Assembly (NCBI GenBank): GCA_047495785.1
Contig: JBLDXI010000003.1
Location: forward strand, 3,100,001-3,164,000
Length of the DNA: 64,000 nucleotides
Origin: Lepidodermella squamata
Taxonomy: Eukaryota > Gastrotricha
Direction: 5' to 3'
In this document: piece after piece, positions 34,280 to 44,347 of the stretch
Position numbering within the stretch: the stretch's first letter is position 1
How the letters are laid out: every line of letters begins with the position of its first letter
Program-made: the position numbers and the translations under genes
Notes under the pieces: generated by a model
What the model was told of the DNA's origin: nothing
What the model saw: only the letters and a program-made list of their open reading frames with translations
Database searches by the model: none

Positions 34280-35577
34280 CATCCGTGAGACCTGCAGGTA
34301 GAATGTATAATAAAATTAGAATTAATTAGAGAGAGAACCGAATTACCAAATTACCGAATACCGTAACCAGGGTGCGATCTTCGATCCCCGAGCTCCCGGG
34401 GATGGAAAAAAATTTTTTGCTGTTTTTGCCAAAATGACGAGTCATTTCCGCTAATAACCGAGCGAAGCGAGAAAATTTTGGAGATTTTTCCACTGTAACG
34501 CGCCCCAGAACCTTTCAAAATTAACAAAACAGTGGGATAAATTCTCATTTTGTTGTCTGGCCCGGCCGAGCTGGGGGGATGATCCCCCCTCCCCCCCCCC
34601 CCCCCCTGAAAGTCGCACACTGACCGTAACGCTTGGTGATTGTGGACAGGGTAACTTTGGACACTGTTTCTTTATATTTGAATAGCTTCGAAACGGCAAA
34701 AGACAAAATTACGGGATTTATTGCATAAAATGTTCCGCCTTACGAGCTTTCAAATGCTGTAAGGCCGATGATTATTGGGTTAATAATTGATTTTAGAGAA
34801 ATGTTATAATCAGTATCTGCTATGTCGATTTGGCACCCCCTCGTATCTTCCTAAACAAGATCAGCTTGGGTCAAAATTTGGCATGGGCGTTTCAATACCA
34901 TTAATCACTTGAATGAAATAAACACATTCGAAAATAAAATGAAAATCGGACGATTAGCTTCTGCAAGGCGTTCAGGTGCCATAAATATGGTAATTTTGCA
35001 CTGAAAAAAGAGGCGGCGTCGCAACAAAAAATTTTCTTGGAATAACGGATGGTGCGCCATATGTTCCTGATTTTTTTCTAATTCGGACCGAAAAGTCAAC
35101 AGAAATATAGAAGCACATAATGCTATTGCATATGCAAATGAGCGTCAAACATTACCATCTAATTGTCTGCCAAAGGACGGTACCTATTTCAAAATTATTT
35201 TAGATGAGCTCGAATTTTAACACACTATTGAACGCTGGGTAATTTCATGTCTTATTCCTTGGGTTGTCAGTCGCTCAAATCATCGGACAACTTTTTCCAG
35301 CATCAAGCGTCTCCATGAGAAAATGTCATGCTGCAGGTAATCAGCATTGTACATTCATCTACGCCACCTTGAGCAATATCATGTGGTCGGAATGGGCAAT
35401 AAATTAACGAATCAGACTAACCACGCCTGCAGTAATATATTTGTCTGATAATTAACCGTAGATTTGTATTCCGTGCTTAAGCCGTTTTGAAACTTAATCC
35501 TCCCCGCGCGAATCAGCGCGGATAATTATCGTGATTTTCGCAACATTTCGAGACATTAAGACAACTCAAGAGTTCGA
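34280..35577. other. Intergenic with poly-C tract and repeat fragments
   Basis: At 34340-34640 a GC-rich stretch contains GGGGATGATCCCCCC followed by an almost pure run of about 18 C, likely a repeat remnant. 34630-34900 resembles 47480-47760 in phrases such as GTAACTTTGGACAC / TTACTTTGAACAC and GGCATGGGCGTTTC / GGAATGGGCATTCC, so it is probably another dispersed repeat. No gene seen. Confidence 0.5.
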
Positions 35578-37938
35578 ATGAAGTGCAAAGTCCTTTCCGC
35601 TATTCTTCTTCCCTTCTTGGTGGTACCAGCAAGATGTGACAGGCCACCACTACAGAGGCTGAAGATTTTATCGTTGTTACCCTTCACTGGTTCAGAGCCA
35701 ATAACTTTTCGAACTTGTCAGGCGACGCAGAAAATGGTCATGGACAATGTGAACAACAGAACTGATATCCTACCTGACTACCATTTGGAATTCGAATGGC
35801 AAAACGAAGGCCCGTTTTCTTCCCTGTCCGTGCAGAAAGGAATCGACTTTTTGACGAAGTATTACGCTCCAACAGAACCAGGCCTATATGCTTCGCCTTT
35901 GTCTCTCGGACCGCTCTACACCCCGGGTTGCATCAACTGGGGGAGGGTTGCGGCCTATGCTCAGATGGTGACCATAGGGCTGAGTTGCACAGCCCCGTCT
36001 CAAACAGCGAACCGTGAGATGTTCCCGAATTTGTACCGAACCAGAGGTCCGGTTGACCTCGCAATCACTGCCAGAGTCCGTTTCATTAAAAGCGCCACAC
36101 CATGGCGTAGGATTGCTAGTTTGGTCCACTTGGACAGCAGCGGATTTGGCTTTGAGTTGGCGATCAGATTCTACGAACAAGCAACTGATGAGGGCATTGA
36201 CATCGGAGCTTTTGAAAGCATCACCGGATCTAGTCGACAAATCTTGGAAACTTTGAAATCAGACGATTATCGAATTTTCACGTTTGACTCCGGGGATTTC
36301 AACACGCTACCTAGTTTCTTGTGCCAGGCTTATCATGTCGGCCTCTCAGGTCCTAAATACGCGTTCCTCTTACCGACAACACTTTTCAACGAACCAACTT
36401 CTCGCCCTGATGAGAGTTTTCCAGAAGGATGTACCACAGCTATTTATTACGAGCAAATGAGGATATCGTATTTCATCGGAGCGCCCTATCGAGCGCTTGC
36501 GCCTAACCAGAAAATCCGCACTGCTTTAGGGCATACCATTACTGATTTCGAGAGACTGTATACCGCTCTTGCTGATCCTAAAGCAAACGACTTTCAATTC
36601 CGGCATCTGTGCTATGACATTGCGTTACAGAGTGTATTGATCCTAGACAAAGCCGAGAAACTTCTATCGCAACAGAATTTGAGCCTGAGAGATTACCAAA
36701 CTGGTAACCGTGATGCTGTCATGCAAGCTGTGAACAAAAGTGCGAGTACGTTAGTATATAACAACCTTCGACACGGCACTTTCCAATATTCAAAACGGCT
36801 AGAGCTCGATAGTGAGGCGCAGTTTGTAGCGATGTGGGATCGAACTCGAAGTTTACACGCCAAGTACAGAATAAAATTAGAGGGCAATAAGACTGATGTG
36901 ACGAACATAAGTTCTTTCATAGTAGAAGACATTTCTCCCCTCCCGGGATTTCCTCGCGATTCAGCGGTTGAGATAGCCTACGACGGGGGCGTTCAACTAC
37001 CTGGTTTCATCGCACTATCTCTCGTCGTCCTGCTGGTATTGGCCATTCAATTATGGTTCATAGGCTGGAAGCGAATTGCACGAAATATTAGCAAGAATTC
37101 TTCGGCGGATTCTATTTTTCTTTCAAGCTACATTCTGAACTTGACAGCTGTACTTTTGAAATCGACGCCATCTACTTTTCGGACGGATGCAACTTGTCAC
37201 GCTAGCGTTTTCTTCATCATAACCGGCTTAACGTCTTACACGAGTGCTTTATGTATGCGACAATATGCTGCTTTTCGGTTCTTGAAAACTACTCAAATTA
37301 AGAATCAAGCTGGTACACAGGGGTCCGTTTCAGTGGTTCACCGCACCGGTACCATGAAGGATCAACATCCGCCCAACTCTGTTACAATCCCTAAATTCAG
37401 ACGGAAAGAAGGACATTTGATCAAATACCCGATATTTATAACGTTAATTGGCGTTTTAATCTGGATTTGTTGGTTTTTCACCGATCCTTTACGAGCAGAG
37501 TCTAGTGAACGGGAGGCAAACCATTACTACGTCGAAGAAACTGACGCTGTCATCTGTCAGAGATCGATTGTATGTGGCTCGGATGATTTTTGGAAATGGA
37601 TTGGAGGATTGATCAGCCTGAACTGCATTCCACTCCTAGGCGGTTCAGCGCTTGCTGTCTTATTGAAAAACTCACAACGGTTCAAAATGTATCCAGAAGT
37701 GAAATTTCTGCTTCTGGCGCATCTTTTCACCGCTACTTTATTCCTCGCTTCAATTGCTCTAATATTCATCTCGACGTCAAGTTTAATGCTTGATTTGACC
37801 ATCTCTATCAGTATGTTGTTACTGTGCTTCGTTAGCAGTGTCCTAATTTTCTATGAACAATTTTCCAGCACCACAGGCTCGTGCAAATCCGCGCTGGCAT
37901 TTTTCTCTTCTTTTCTATATGGTTCAAGGCAGCATTAG
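35578..37938 (+). CDS. Class C GPCR, GABA-B-receptor-like, intronless (paralogue 3)
   Basis: Single exon, 786 residues, ATG 35578 at a signal peptide (MKCKVLSAILLPFLVVPARC). Venus-flytrap region shares LKILSLLPFTGSEPITFRTC and LGPLYTPGCINWGR with paralogue 1, to which it is closest. Seven helices follow from about residue 475 (first GFIALSLVVLLVLAIQLW). A 20-odd-residue Gly/Thr/Pro-containing loop lies between helices 3 and 4. Multiple N-x-S/T sites lie in the extracellular part. AATAAA at about 37989. A receptor for an unknown small ligand; part of the tandem array. Confidence 0.85.
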   Translation: MKCKVLSAILLPFLVVPARCDRPPLQRLKILSLLPFTGSEPITFRTCQATQKMVMDNVNNRTDILPDYHLEFEWQNEGPFSSLSVQKGIDFLTKYYAPTEPGLYASPLSLGPLYTPGCINWGRVAAYAQMVTIGLSCTAPSQTANREMFPNLYRTRGPVDLAITARVRFIKSATPWRRIASLVHLDSSGFGFELAIRFYEQATDEGIDIGAFESITGSSRQILETLKSDDYRIFTFDSGDFNTLPSFLCQAYHVGLSGPKYAFLLPTTLFNEPTSRPDESFPEGCTTAIYYEQMRISYFIGAPYRALAPNQKIRTALGHTITDFERLYTALADPKANDFQFRHLCYDIALQSVLILDKAEKLLSQQNLSLRDYQTGNRDAVMQAVNKSASTLVYNNLRHGTFQYSKRLELDSEAQFVAMWDRTRSLHAKYRIKLEGNKTDVTNISSFIVEDISPLPGFPRDSAVEIAYDGGVQLPGFIALSLVVLLVLAIQLWFIGWKRIARNISKNSSADSIFLSSYILNLTAVLLKSTPSTFRTDATCHASVFFIITGLTSYTSALCMRQYAAFRFLKTTQIKNQAGTQGSVSVVHRTGTMKDQHPPNSVTIPKFRRKEGHLIKYPIFITLIGVLIWICWFFTDPLRAESSEREANHYYVEETDAVICQRSIVCGSDDFWKWIGGLISLNCIPLLGGSALAVLLKNSQRFKMYPEVKFLLLAHLFTATLFLASIALIFISTSSLMLDLTISISMLLLCFVSSVLIFYEQFSSTTGSCKSALAFFSSFLYGSRQH

Positions 37939-38321
37939 CCAATACCTAATTACTAGCATTTGTCTTGTTTCACTTTCAACCTTCACATAATAATAAATAA
38001 TTTGTTCTTCGATATTTTAATGAGGTACTTCAGTTTACCACGCGTGTCTGATATGTCTCGCCGCATGAGAAACCTTTCCGAGATTTAGCGTTAACGGTAA
38101 TTAGCTACACTGATGCCGAAGGAGTTGGATTTCTTTAGAACATCTGTCTGTCTAACCACGAGATTTTCAGAAAAACTATGTCAGCAGTAACGCGGTATCT
38201 AGCGCCATTCTTTTTCTCACCTCGACATCTACTGGGGCTAATTATTTGCTTGAATAATCGCATCGCCAACGCATTGCTTTTGATAGGAACAAAAATAAGT
38301 TTTTTATTCCAATCAGAAATC

Positions 38322-41300
38322 TCAATCATTCGTAATGTTATCAAGCAACAAGGGTTCATCCATTTCGCCTGGTTCCATTTTGTCGCTGCCAGCTGTTGAA
38401 AATCCGTTCCCGCGCTCGCTGAATTTTCCAAAATTAGACGCCAAATAATCTGCTATCAAAGAATGGCCATTCTCCTCAGCAAATCGTAACGCATCCCGCT
38501 GGGATTTATTTCGCATTTTGACTCCGGAAATCAGGGCTTCACTCGGCTGTTCAACGACATCTCCGCCACAAATCACCTTGACAACTTCGAAATGCCCCAT
38601 TCTCGCCGCCACCATTAGTGCCGTAGTCCTATGTCGATCCGTTGAAAACTTGGTAGCTTCGTCCGGGCATTTTTGACACAGAAATCGGACTATATCCACC
38701 TCATTGCGCTCACAGGCGAAATCTAACGCAGTCCTGCCGTCGTTCGTTTTGTTCGCGAAAGCTGCAGGCTTATCGAGGTCGTAGAGGAATTCTACAATGT
38801 CTAAGAAACCTTGACTAGCGGCGTAGATCAAAGCTGTTCCACCTCTGCAGTCACGCTGATTGATCGAGGCTTTCATTTTGCTATGGCATAGATACTTGAC
38901 GATCTCAAATCGGCCATTCATCGCTGCGAACATCAGAGCAGTTTGCTTGTTAGAGTCAACCATTTGATCGTGCTCAACCTCGGTCTTTTCGGCTAATAAT
39001 TTGATGACATTGATATGGCCGAAGCGAGCTGCCCGAAGGAAAGCTGTTTTCCCAGATTTATCTGCATTGTTGACAAGAGTTTTGTCTTTACTGAGAAGAA
39101 AATCTACTACATCTGCCGCACCGTTGATCGCAGCAAGTAGAATAGGAAGTCTGTGCTTTTTGTCACAATGCTTCAAAAGATTAGCTTGATTCGAAGACTT
39201 TTCATAGAAAAATTCAACGATTTTGAGCTGGCCAAAATGGCAAGCGACATGAAATGCTGTTTTGCCCCGAGCATCGCAAGCCATGACGTGATTATCACTT
39301 GGATCGAGCTGGTACAGGTAAGTCACAATGTCAAGATGGCCCATCAGAGCAGCGGCGATCATAGGCGTTTCTGCCAACTCATTGCGGCTCATGACGAGTG
39401 ATTGTGAGTTTTCAGTCAATAATTTGACACGATCGAAATCTCCACGAGCTGCAGCTAGGAAGAGTTCGTTCACCTTTTCAGTCAGTCCGTCGTTTTTAAG
39501 GGCTTTGAACCAGTTGAGCTGTTGATATTTCCGAAAGAGTCCGTCTATGGGATTCAGGAATCGAACTATCTTCCTTCGATTAAGTTTATGAGCCACCTTA
39601 GACTCGTCATAGAATAGCTGTAGCAGTAGACAATTATTTTCTTCATCCATAACAGTCATCAGGTCAATAATGTCGATTTTCTCGTTTGAGTTAACGATTC
39701 TCTGGAAATAGCGGAGTAATAACCGGTAAGAGTGATTCACCCCTATCATTGTTTTAGACCCATTGTCTGACCATTCGAAGTTGTACAGATAATGGATGAA
39801 ACTTTGTGATCTCAAAGAACCGGAAACCTTTATCTTGCCGATGTAAGCCAAAAACTTCGGCTCAGCTTTCTGGAAGATTGTCTCCAACAGGCTCCTTCGC
39901 TCGTTATCGACAGCTTTTTTCAAGATATCGGCAGATACGACCGGGTCGTTGGTAAAGTTAGTGAGGAGTTGTGATCTTAATTCTGTCAAATCCTTTGCAA
40001 GCTTGTGGGTTTTAACTGCATTATCCACCGCAGCCTCATGAAGAATTTGATGTACTAGAAATAGGTCTCCTGATTTATTCGTCCCTGTCGCAACAGGCCT
40101 GGCAAGACTCTTTTTGGCGATTTGCCGACATTTCACCAAAGCTCGATGGGGATTAGCACATCGCCAGAGAATCGCCAAATCTTCAATGTCCACCGGCTCA
40201 GCTGGGTCGAAAAGTAAGAAAGCATAATACATCTTCCTTAAATCTTCATCAAGCTGTTCAATGCTGAACTCGAAGAGCTTGGAGACTGTGCTGTATGGAC
40301 CTGCCAGCTTCATGTCTTTCACTTTAACCTCCTCGATGACCAACTCGTATTCGGCGGAGAAATCACGAGCTGTTTCGCAGTCCTGAAATTTCGCAGCTAT
40401 GAGGCTAACAACTATAGGAAGACCGCAGCATTGCTTAGCTAGTTCTTTGAGTTGGGAGTGACTCAGCTTCCCCTTAAGTCTGTAAGCAGTTTCAAACATC
40501 GACACAATCTCCTCTTCGTCAAGCTCGTGGAGACGGTAGACATCGCTTATCAATCCATGCTTTGACGAAAGGATATCTACATCTCTAGTGACGACCAAAC
40601 ATGCGAAACTGGAACAGTTCTCGCGAGCAAACTCCAAAACTTGAACATCGAAAACATCGTCGAGAACCAGTAAAACTCTTTGATTCAGCCTATCCAAGTT
40701 ATCGCATGCTTCTTTCAAGTTGTCGAACCCTGAATCTGCCGCCTTTTCCGCTAATTCAACCAAAGATCGGTTTAATTCAGCTTCGTCGTAACCATTCCCA
40801 GTCCATTTGAAGCAATTGAGCCATAACACCGAAGTAAGACCGCAGTCTTCTTTTAAGAAAGTCGCGTGGTTGTGAATCAGTTGAGAGACTAGAGTTGTTT
40901 TGCCAGTGCCACCACCTCCGCAAATCACTAAAGCACCATCATTAGTCAAATCAGTTTGTTTCATGATCAATTCACAGATTTTCGCCTCGTCAGTTCGTTT
41001 TTGGTACTTCCCGAACTTCGGCACTTTGATAAGCGTGAATCTTGAATGTTTCCGAGGAATGGAAGTGCCATTGTTAGACGGATTGAGAATACGGTCTATG
41101 TGCTTCTCAATCTCCTCTGCAGGATCAGGGAATTTGTAGAGGTCGATGAATATTGAGCTGCTGATGATTGGTGCAAACCATGCTTCATATTCACATTTGC
41201 CACGTTGAACTTTCACGAAAACCATAGGTTTGCCGTTACGGTCGGCTGATTCGGCCTCCTTCCGACAGTCTCGGCTTTTTTGATAGTCATCGCTGAAGAA

Positions 41301-41565
41301 AATTATGACGACATCAGCTTTTCGGATACCCTGGTTTTGAAAGGTTTAAATTTGAAGTTTCAAGATAGGTTATTCTGACCTCTTCCATTCGCTCATTTTT
41401 GTCGCCATACATCTCAGCAGTGTCTATCCAGACGATGTATTTCCGCGTTGAGCTGAGTTTGCTCGCGATAGCTCGAACTTCTTCTTTGGTGTCATTCCAG
41501 CGATAGCTGATGAAAATATTAGCCACGGCTTTTGACTTGCTAACGTCTGCTATATCTTGTGGCAT
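38322..41565 (-). CDS. TIR-NB-ARC-ankyrin NLR-like protein
   Basis: Exons 41380-41565 and 38322-41330 join in phase 0 to 1,064 residues. TIR domain at about 14-125: NIFISYRWND, IVWID and VIIFFSDDY, then SRDCRKE. Glu87 is at the position of the catalytic glutamate of NAD-cleaving TIRs (SARM1, plant TIRs). NB-ARC at about 150-480: P-loop GGGGTGKTT at 200-208, Walker B LLVLDD near 282-287, VVTRD and CCGLP at about 366. A winged-helix-like stretch follows, then about ten ankyrin repeats from about 700 to 1,020 (TALMFAAMNGRFEIVKYL and similar). No signal peptide or membrane helix, so cytoplasmic. By analogy with STAND proteins it would oligomerise on sensing and activate TIR; ligand and pathway are inferred only. 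AATAAA (minus) at 38303-38308. Confidence 0.9.
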
Positions 41566-41925
41566 TATTGTAGAACGTGCAAATGATGCGCACTGTTTTT
41601 ATATGTGCAAATGCTCGCATTATCCTTCAGTATGCATAAAATCAATGGTAAATTAATAATTGAATGCAACTACCTATTCGCTGCATCCCGTATGTGAATA
41701 CAGGTGAGTGCTCCATGATGGCATATGGTATGAATAAGGAATCGGACCGTAAAAACTCACTCAGCTCCGCCTTGTTCATGAATACATCGTGAAATGTTGT
41801 CAAAAAGTTACTTTTAATCGAGAATTGATAAGTAATTTTATTCCGAAAATATATCGATATTATTGACACGCGGCTTTTCACAAATAATTTGATATCACTG
41901 GGAAGAAAGAGTCAAATCAAAGTTT

Positions 41926-43062
41926 TTAGTAGTAGTAACCGCCGTGGCGACCACCATAGCGACCATCGCGATAGCTGCCTGAGACAGATCCGTGGAAGTC
42001 ATGGGTACGGCGTTCAGCCGAGGCGGAGGCGCGTTTGCGGCCGTACTTGGCTCCAGCCTTGCGGGCGTGGGCAGAGTCGGAGACGGAGGTCTTCTTGCTG
42101 CTGGCCTTGTAGTCGCGGGCGTTGCGCGAGTCACGGGCGACGGAGACTGAGGCGCGGCGGTGGTGGGCCTTGTTGCGCTTCGCCTTCTTCGAGGCAGCGG
42201 CGGCCGAGGCCTTCGAGTCGCGGGAGGCGTAGGCAGCAGAGTGGGCCTTGCGGGACTTCTTGCCGTGGGCCTTCTTGGCGGTCTTTTTGCGGGTAGCAGT
42301 GGTGGCAGCGCCGTCAGAGTCGTAGGCACCGAAGTTCTTGGCACCAGATTCGTAGCTGAACTTGTTGACCTTGTTGTGGCCCTTGTCGGTGAAGGTCTTC
42401 TTCTTGAACTCGATCTCTTCACCCTTCTTGTCGCGGGCCTGGTCCTTGGTGAAACCAGCCTTGCGCTTGTGGTCGGCACGGCCGTGCTTCTGGTTGCGGC
42501 TGTGTTTCTGAGCAGCGGCGGCGGCGCCAGAGTCGGCGTAGGCGTTGTCGTGCTGGGCGAAGGCAGCCGAGCCGCTGTGACGCTGCTTGCGGTTACGACG
42601 CTTGCTACCGGCCTTGGACTTCTTCTGGTCGTAGGCGGAGTCACGCTTGCCAGCCGAGGCGTAGCTGGCCGAGGCGCGTTCGTGGCTGGCCGATCGTTCC
42701 TTGATCAGCTTGCGCTTGTCGCTTGTTCGTGCGTTGTGGGAAGCATCAGCCGAGGCGTAGTCGACGGCAGCGTTTTCTTGCTCAGCAGAGGCGGACTTGC
42801 GGTCGTAGGTGTCGCGTTGGTCGACCGAAGCGGAGTAGGAAGTACGGCGACCTCCCTTGCCATGGCCCTTGCCATAACCACCCTTGTGACCATCATATCC
42901 CTTGCCGTAGCCGCCCTTGTGTCCGTCCTTTTTACCGTAGTCGAACGTTGCTGAGCTCAAGGCTGAAAAGAAACAACATGGATATCAATGCTCATTCAAA
43001 ACTGGGTAAATCCTACCGATGCAGCCCAAAGCGATGATTGCCAAAACCAGGACAGTTCGCAT
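41926..43062 (-). CDS. Secreted Ala/Lys/Ser-rich basic protein (cassette copy 2)
   Basis: Exons 43017-43062 and 41926-42962 give 360 residues. First exon 46 nt, phase-1 intron, signal peptide MRTVLVLAIIALGCI identical to that of the 7679-8754 gene. The mature start differs: an insert of HKGGYGKG repeats comes before the shared YSASVDQRDTYDRKSAS block. The remainder is a close but not identical paralogue (AYDQKKSKAGSKRRNRK and so on), ending RHGGYYY. No cysteine or known domain. Codon bias is strongly C-ending on this strand. Neighbour and order match copy 1 but the cassette is inverted. Function unknown; secreted structural or cationic protein suspected. Confidence 0.85.
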
Positions 43063-43772
43063 TATTCTAGATTAAAGAATATCTAATTGAAAGAGAAATT
43101 GCTCATAGATTACGCTCTTATTTGCAACCTCTGAATAAATAGATTTAACATTTCGACGTAAAATCGAAACTTGAGCAAATAAGTTCTTTCAAGAGTACGT
43201 CTAATGCCAGAACCAGCCATTGCGACGGCCGTAGAAGTCGCCGGACGAGGACGAGCCGCTGTAGAATCCACGGTGGCCAAAGCGACCGTAGCCGTAGCCA
43301 TGGCGACCACGGCCGTAGAATCCACGACGACCGTGACGGCCGTATCCGAAACCGCGGCGACCGAAGCGACCACCATGGCGACGGCCATAGAAACCGCGTC
43401 CATGGCGACGGCCGCGGAAGGAACCAGACAGGGACGAGCGGGAGCCACGGCGGCCGATGAAGTGGCCACGGCGACCACGGTTGTCACCAGCACTCGCCGA
43501 GGCGGAGTTCTTGTTGACGGAGGCCGAGGCGTAGTTGCCACCGCGACGGCGACCGAAGAAGCCGCGACGGCCACGGTTGTTGCCGGCAGCAGCCGAGGCG
43601 GAGCGGCGGTTGACCGAGGCAGAGGCGAAGTTGCCGCGACGACCCTTGCGGCCGAAGAAGCGACCACCACGACGGTTGTCACCGGCCGAGGCGGAGGCCG
43701 ATCGCTTGTTCACCGAGGCGGAAACATTGTTGCCACCACGTCCTCGCTTGCCAAGGTTCGCCGAGGTCGCGA
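43017..43772 (-). repeat. Near-identical inverted duplication, arm 2
   Basis: 756 bp, reverse-complement partner of 6968-7724. Spacer differences are only a few bases (for example one G fewer in the TTCAGAGG run). Both ends coincide with intron boundaries, outside which the two copies no longer align. Confidence 0.85.
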
Positions 43773-43876
43773 CTGCACAAGAACAAATGTGAAACGTGCG
43801 CAATAATTGACGAAAAAGTGGATCAATTACCAATGCAGAATAGGGCGATAATAGCCGCGAGGAAAATGAAACGCAT
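43201..43876 (-). CDS. Secreted Gly/Arg/Ser-rich basic protein (cassette copy 2)
   Basis: Exons 43831-43876 and 43201-43772 give 205 residues, the same exon lengths as 6869-7539 (46 + 572 nt). Exon 2 is almost identical to copy 1, including the SASAxAGDNRG blocks and the RGFYGRRHGG tail. Exon 1 differs (MRFIFLAAIIALFCI), as do intron and promoter. The two genes may therefore be expressed differently while making the same mature protein. No cysteine or catalytic motif. See copy 1 for possible roles. Confidence 0.85.
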
Positions 43877-44347
43877 TTTGAATTGAAAAATAAATATATA
43901 AATTTAATAATTCGGAAAGCTGATGATTAGAGCAAATTCAAAACCGCTCTTTTAAAGCCACAAATGGGATTGTTGAATAATTTCCGCCGCATAAGCACCT
44001 GCCTGGTTTGATGATCGCGTGCGGAATTTGTATTGTTTTTCACCCTGTTTTGAAAAAATTGTTTTTCTTCGATATAAACAGGGTCACCACTCACCGCACG
44101 CGCCGGAAAATCGAAACACGCGGAAGCCACGCCAGATTTTTTGAGAAAGCAACCAAAACATTCCACCATGTCCCCAAACATGCCACTATCAGAAAATCTC
44201 ATGGAATTTGTGAATGAGAATTTTTCTTCAGGGTTCAGGGCAGCGCGCTGTGAAGGCGTTCAAGTCTTCAACTTGAAGGTTTCTCATTACTTTCACCCTT
44301 GTAAAAACTTCGACATAGGCTCAGCAGAAACGCTAAGTTTTATTTTT
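43877..44347. other. Intergenic between cassette copy 2 and the fourth receptor
   Basis: Upstream of ATG 43876 a minus-strand TTTAAAAG (43949-43956) may act as a weak TATA box. No exon or repeat found. Confidence 0.4.

Noticed and set aside
34451-34699. Open frames across the poly-C tract
   Set aside because: Low-complexity Pro/Gly translation of a homopolymer; no splice sites or conservation evidence.
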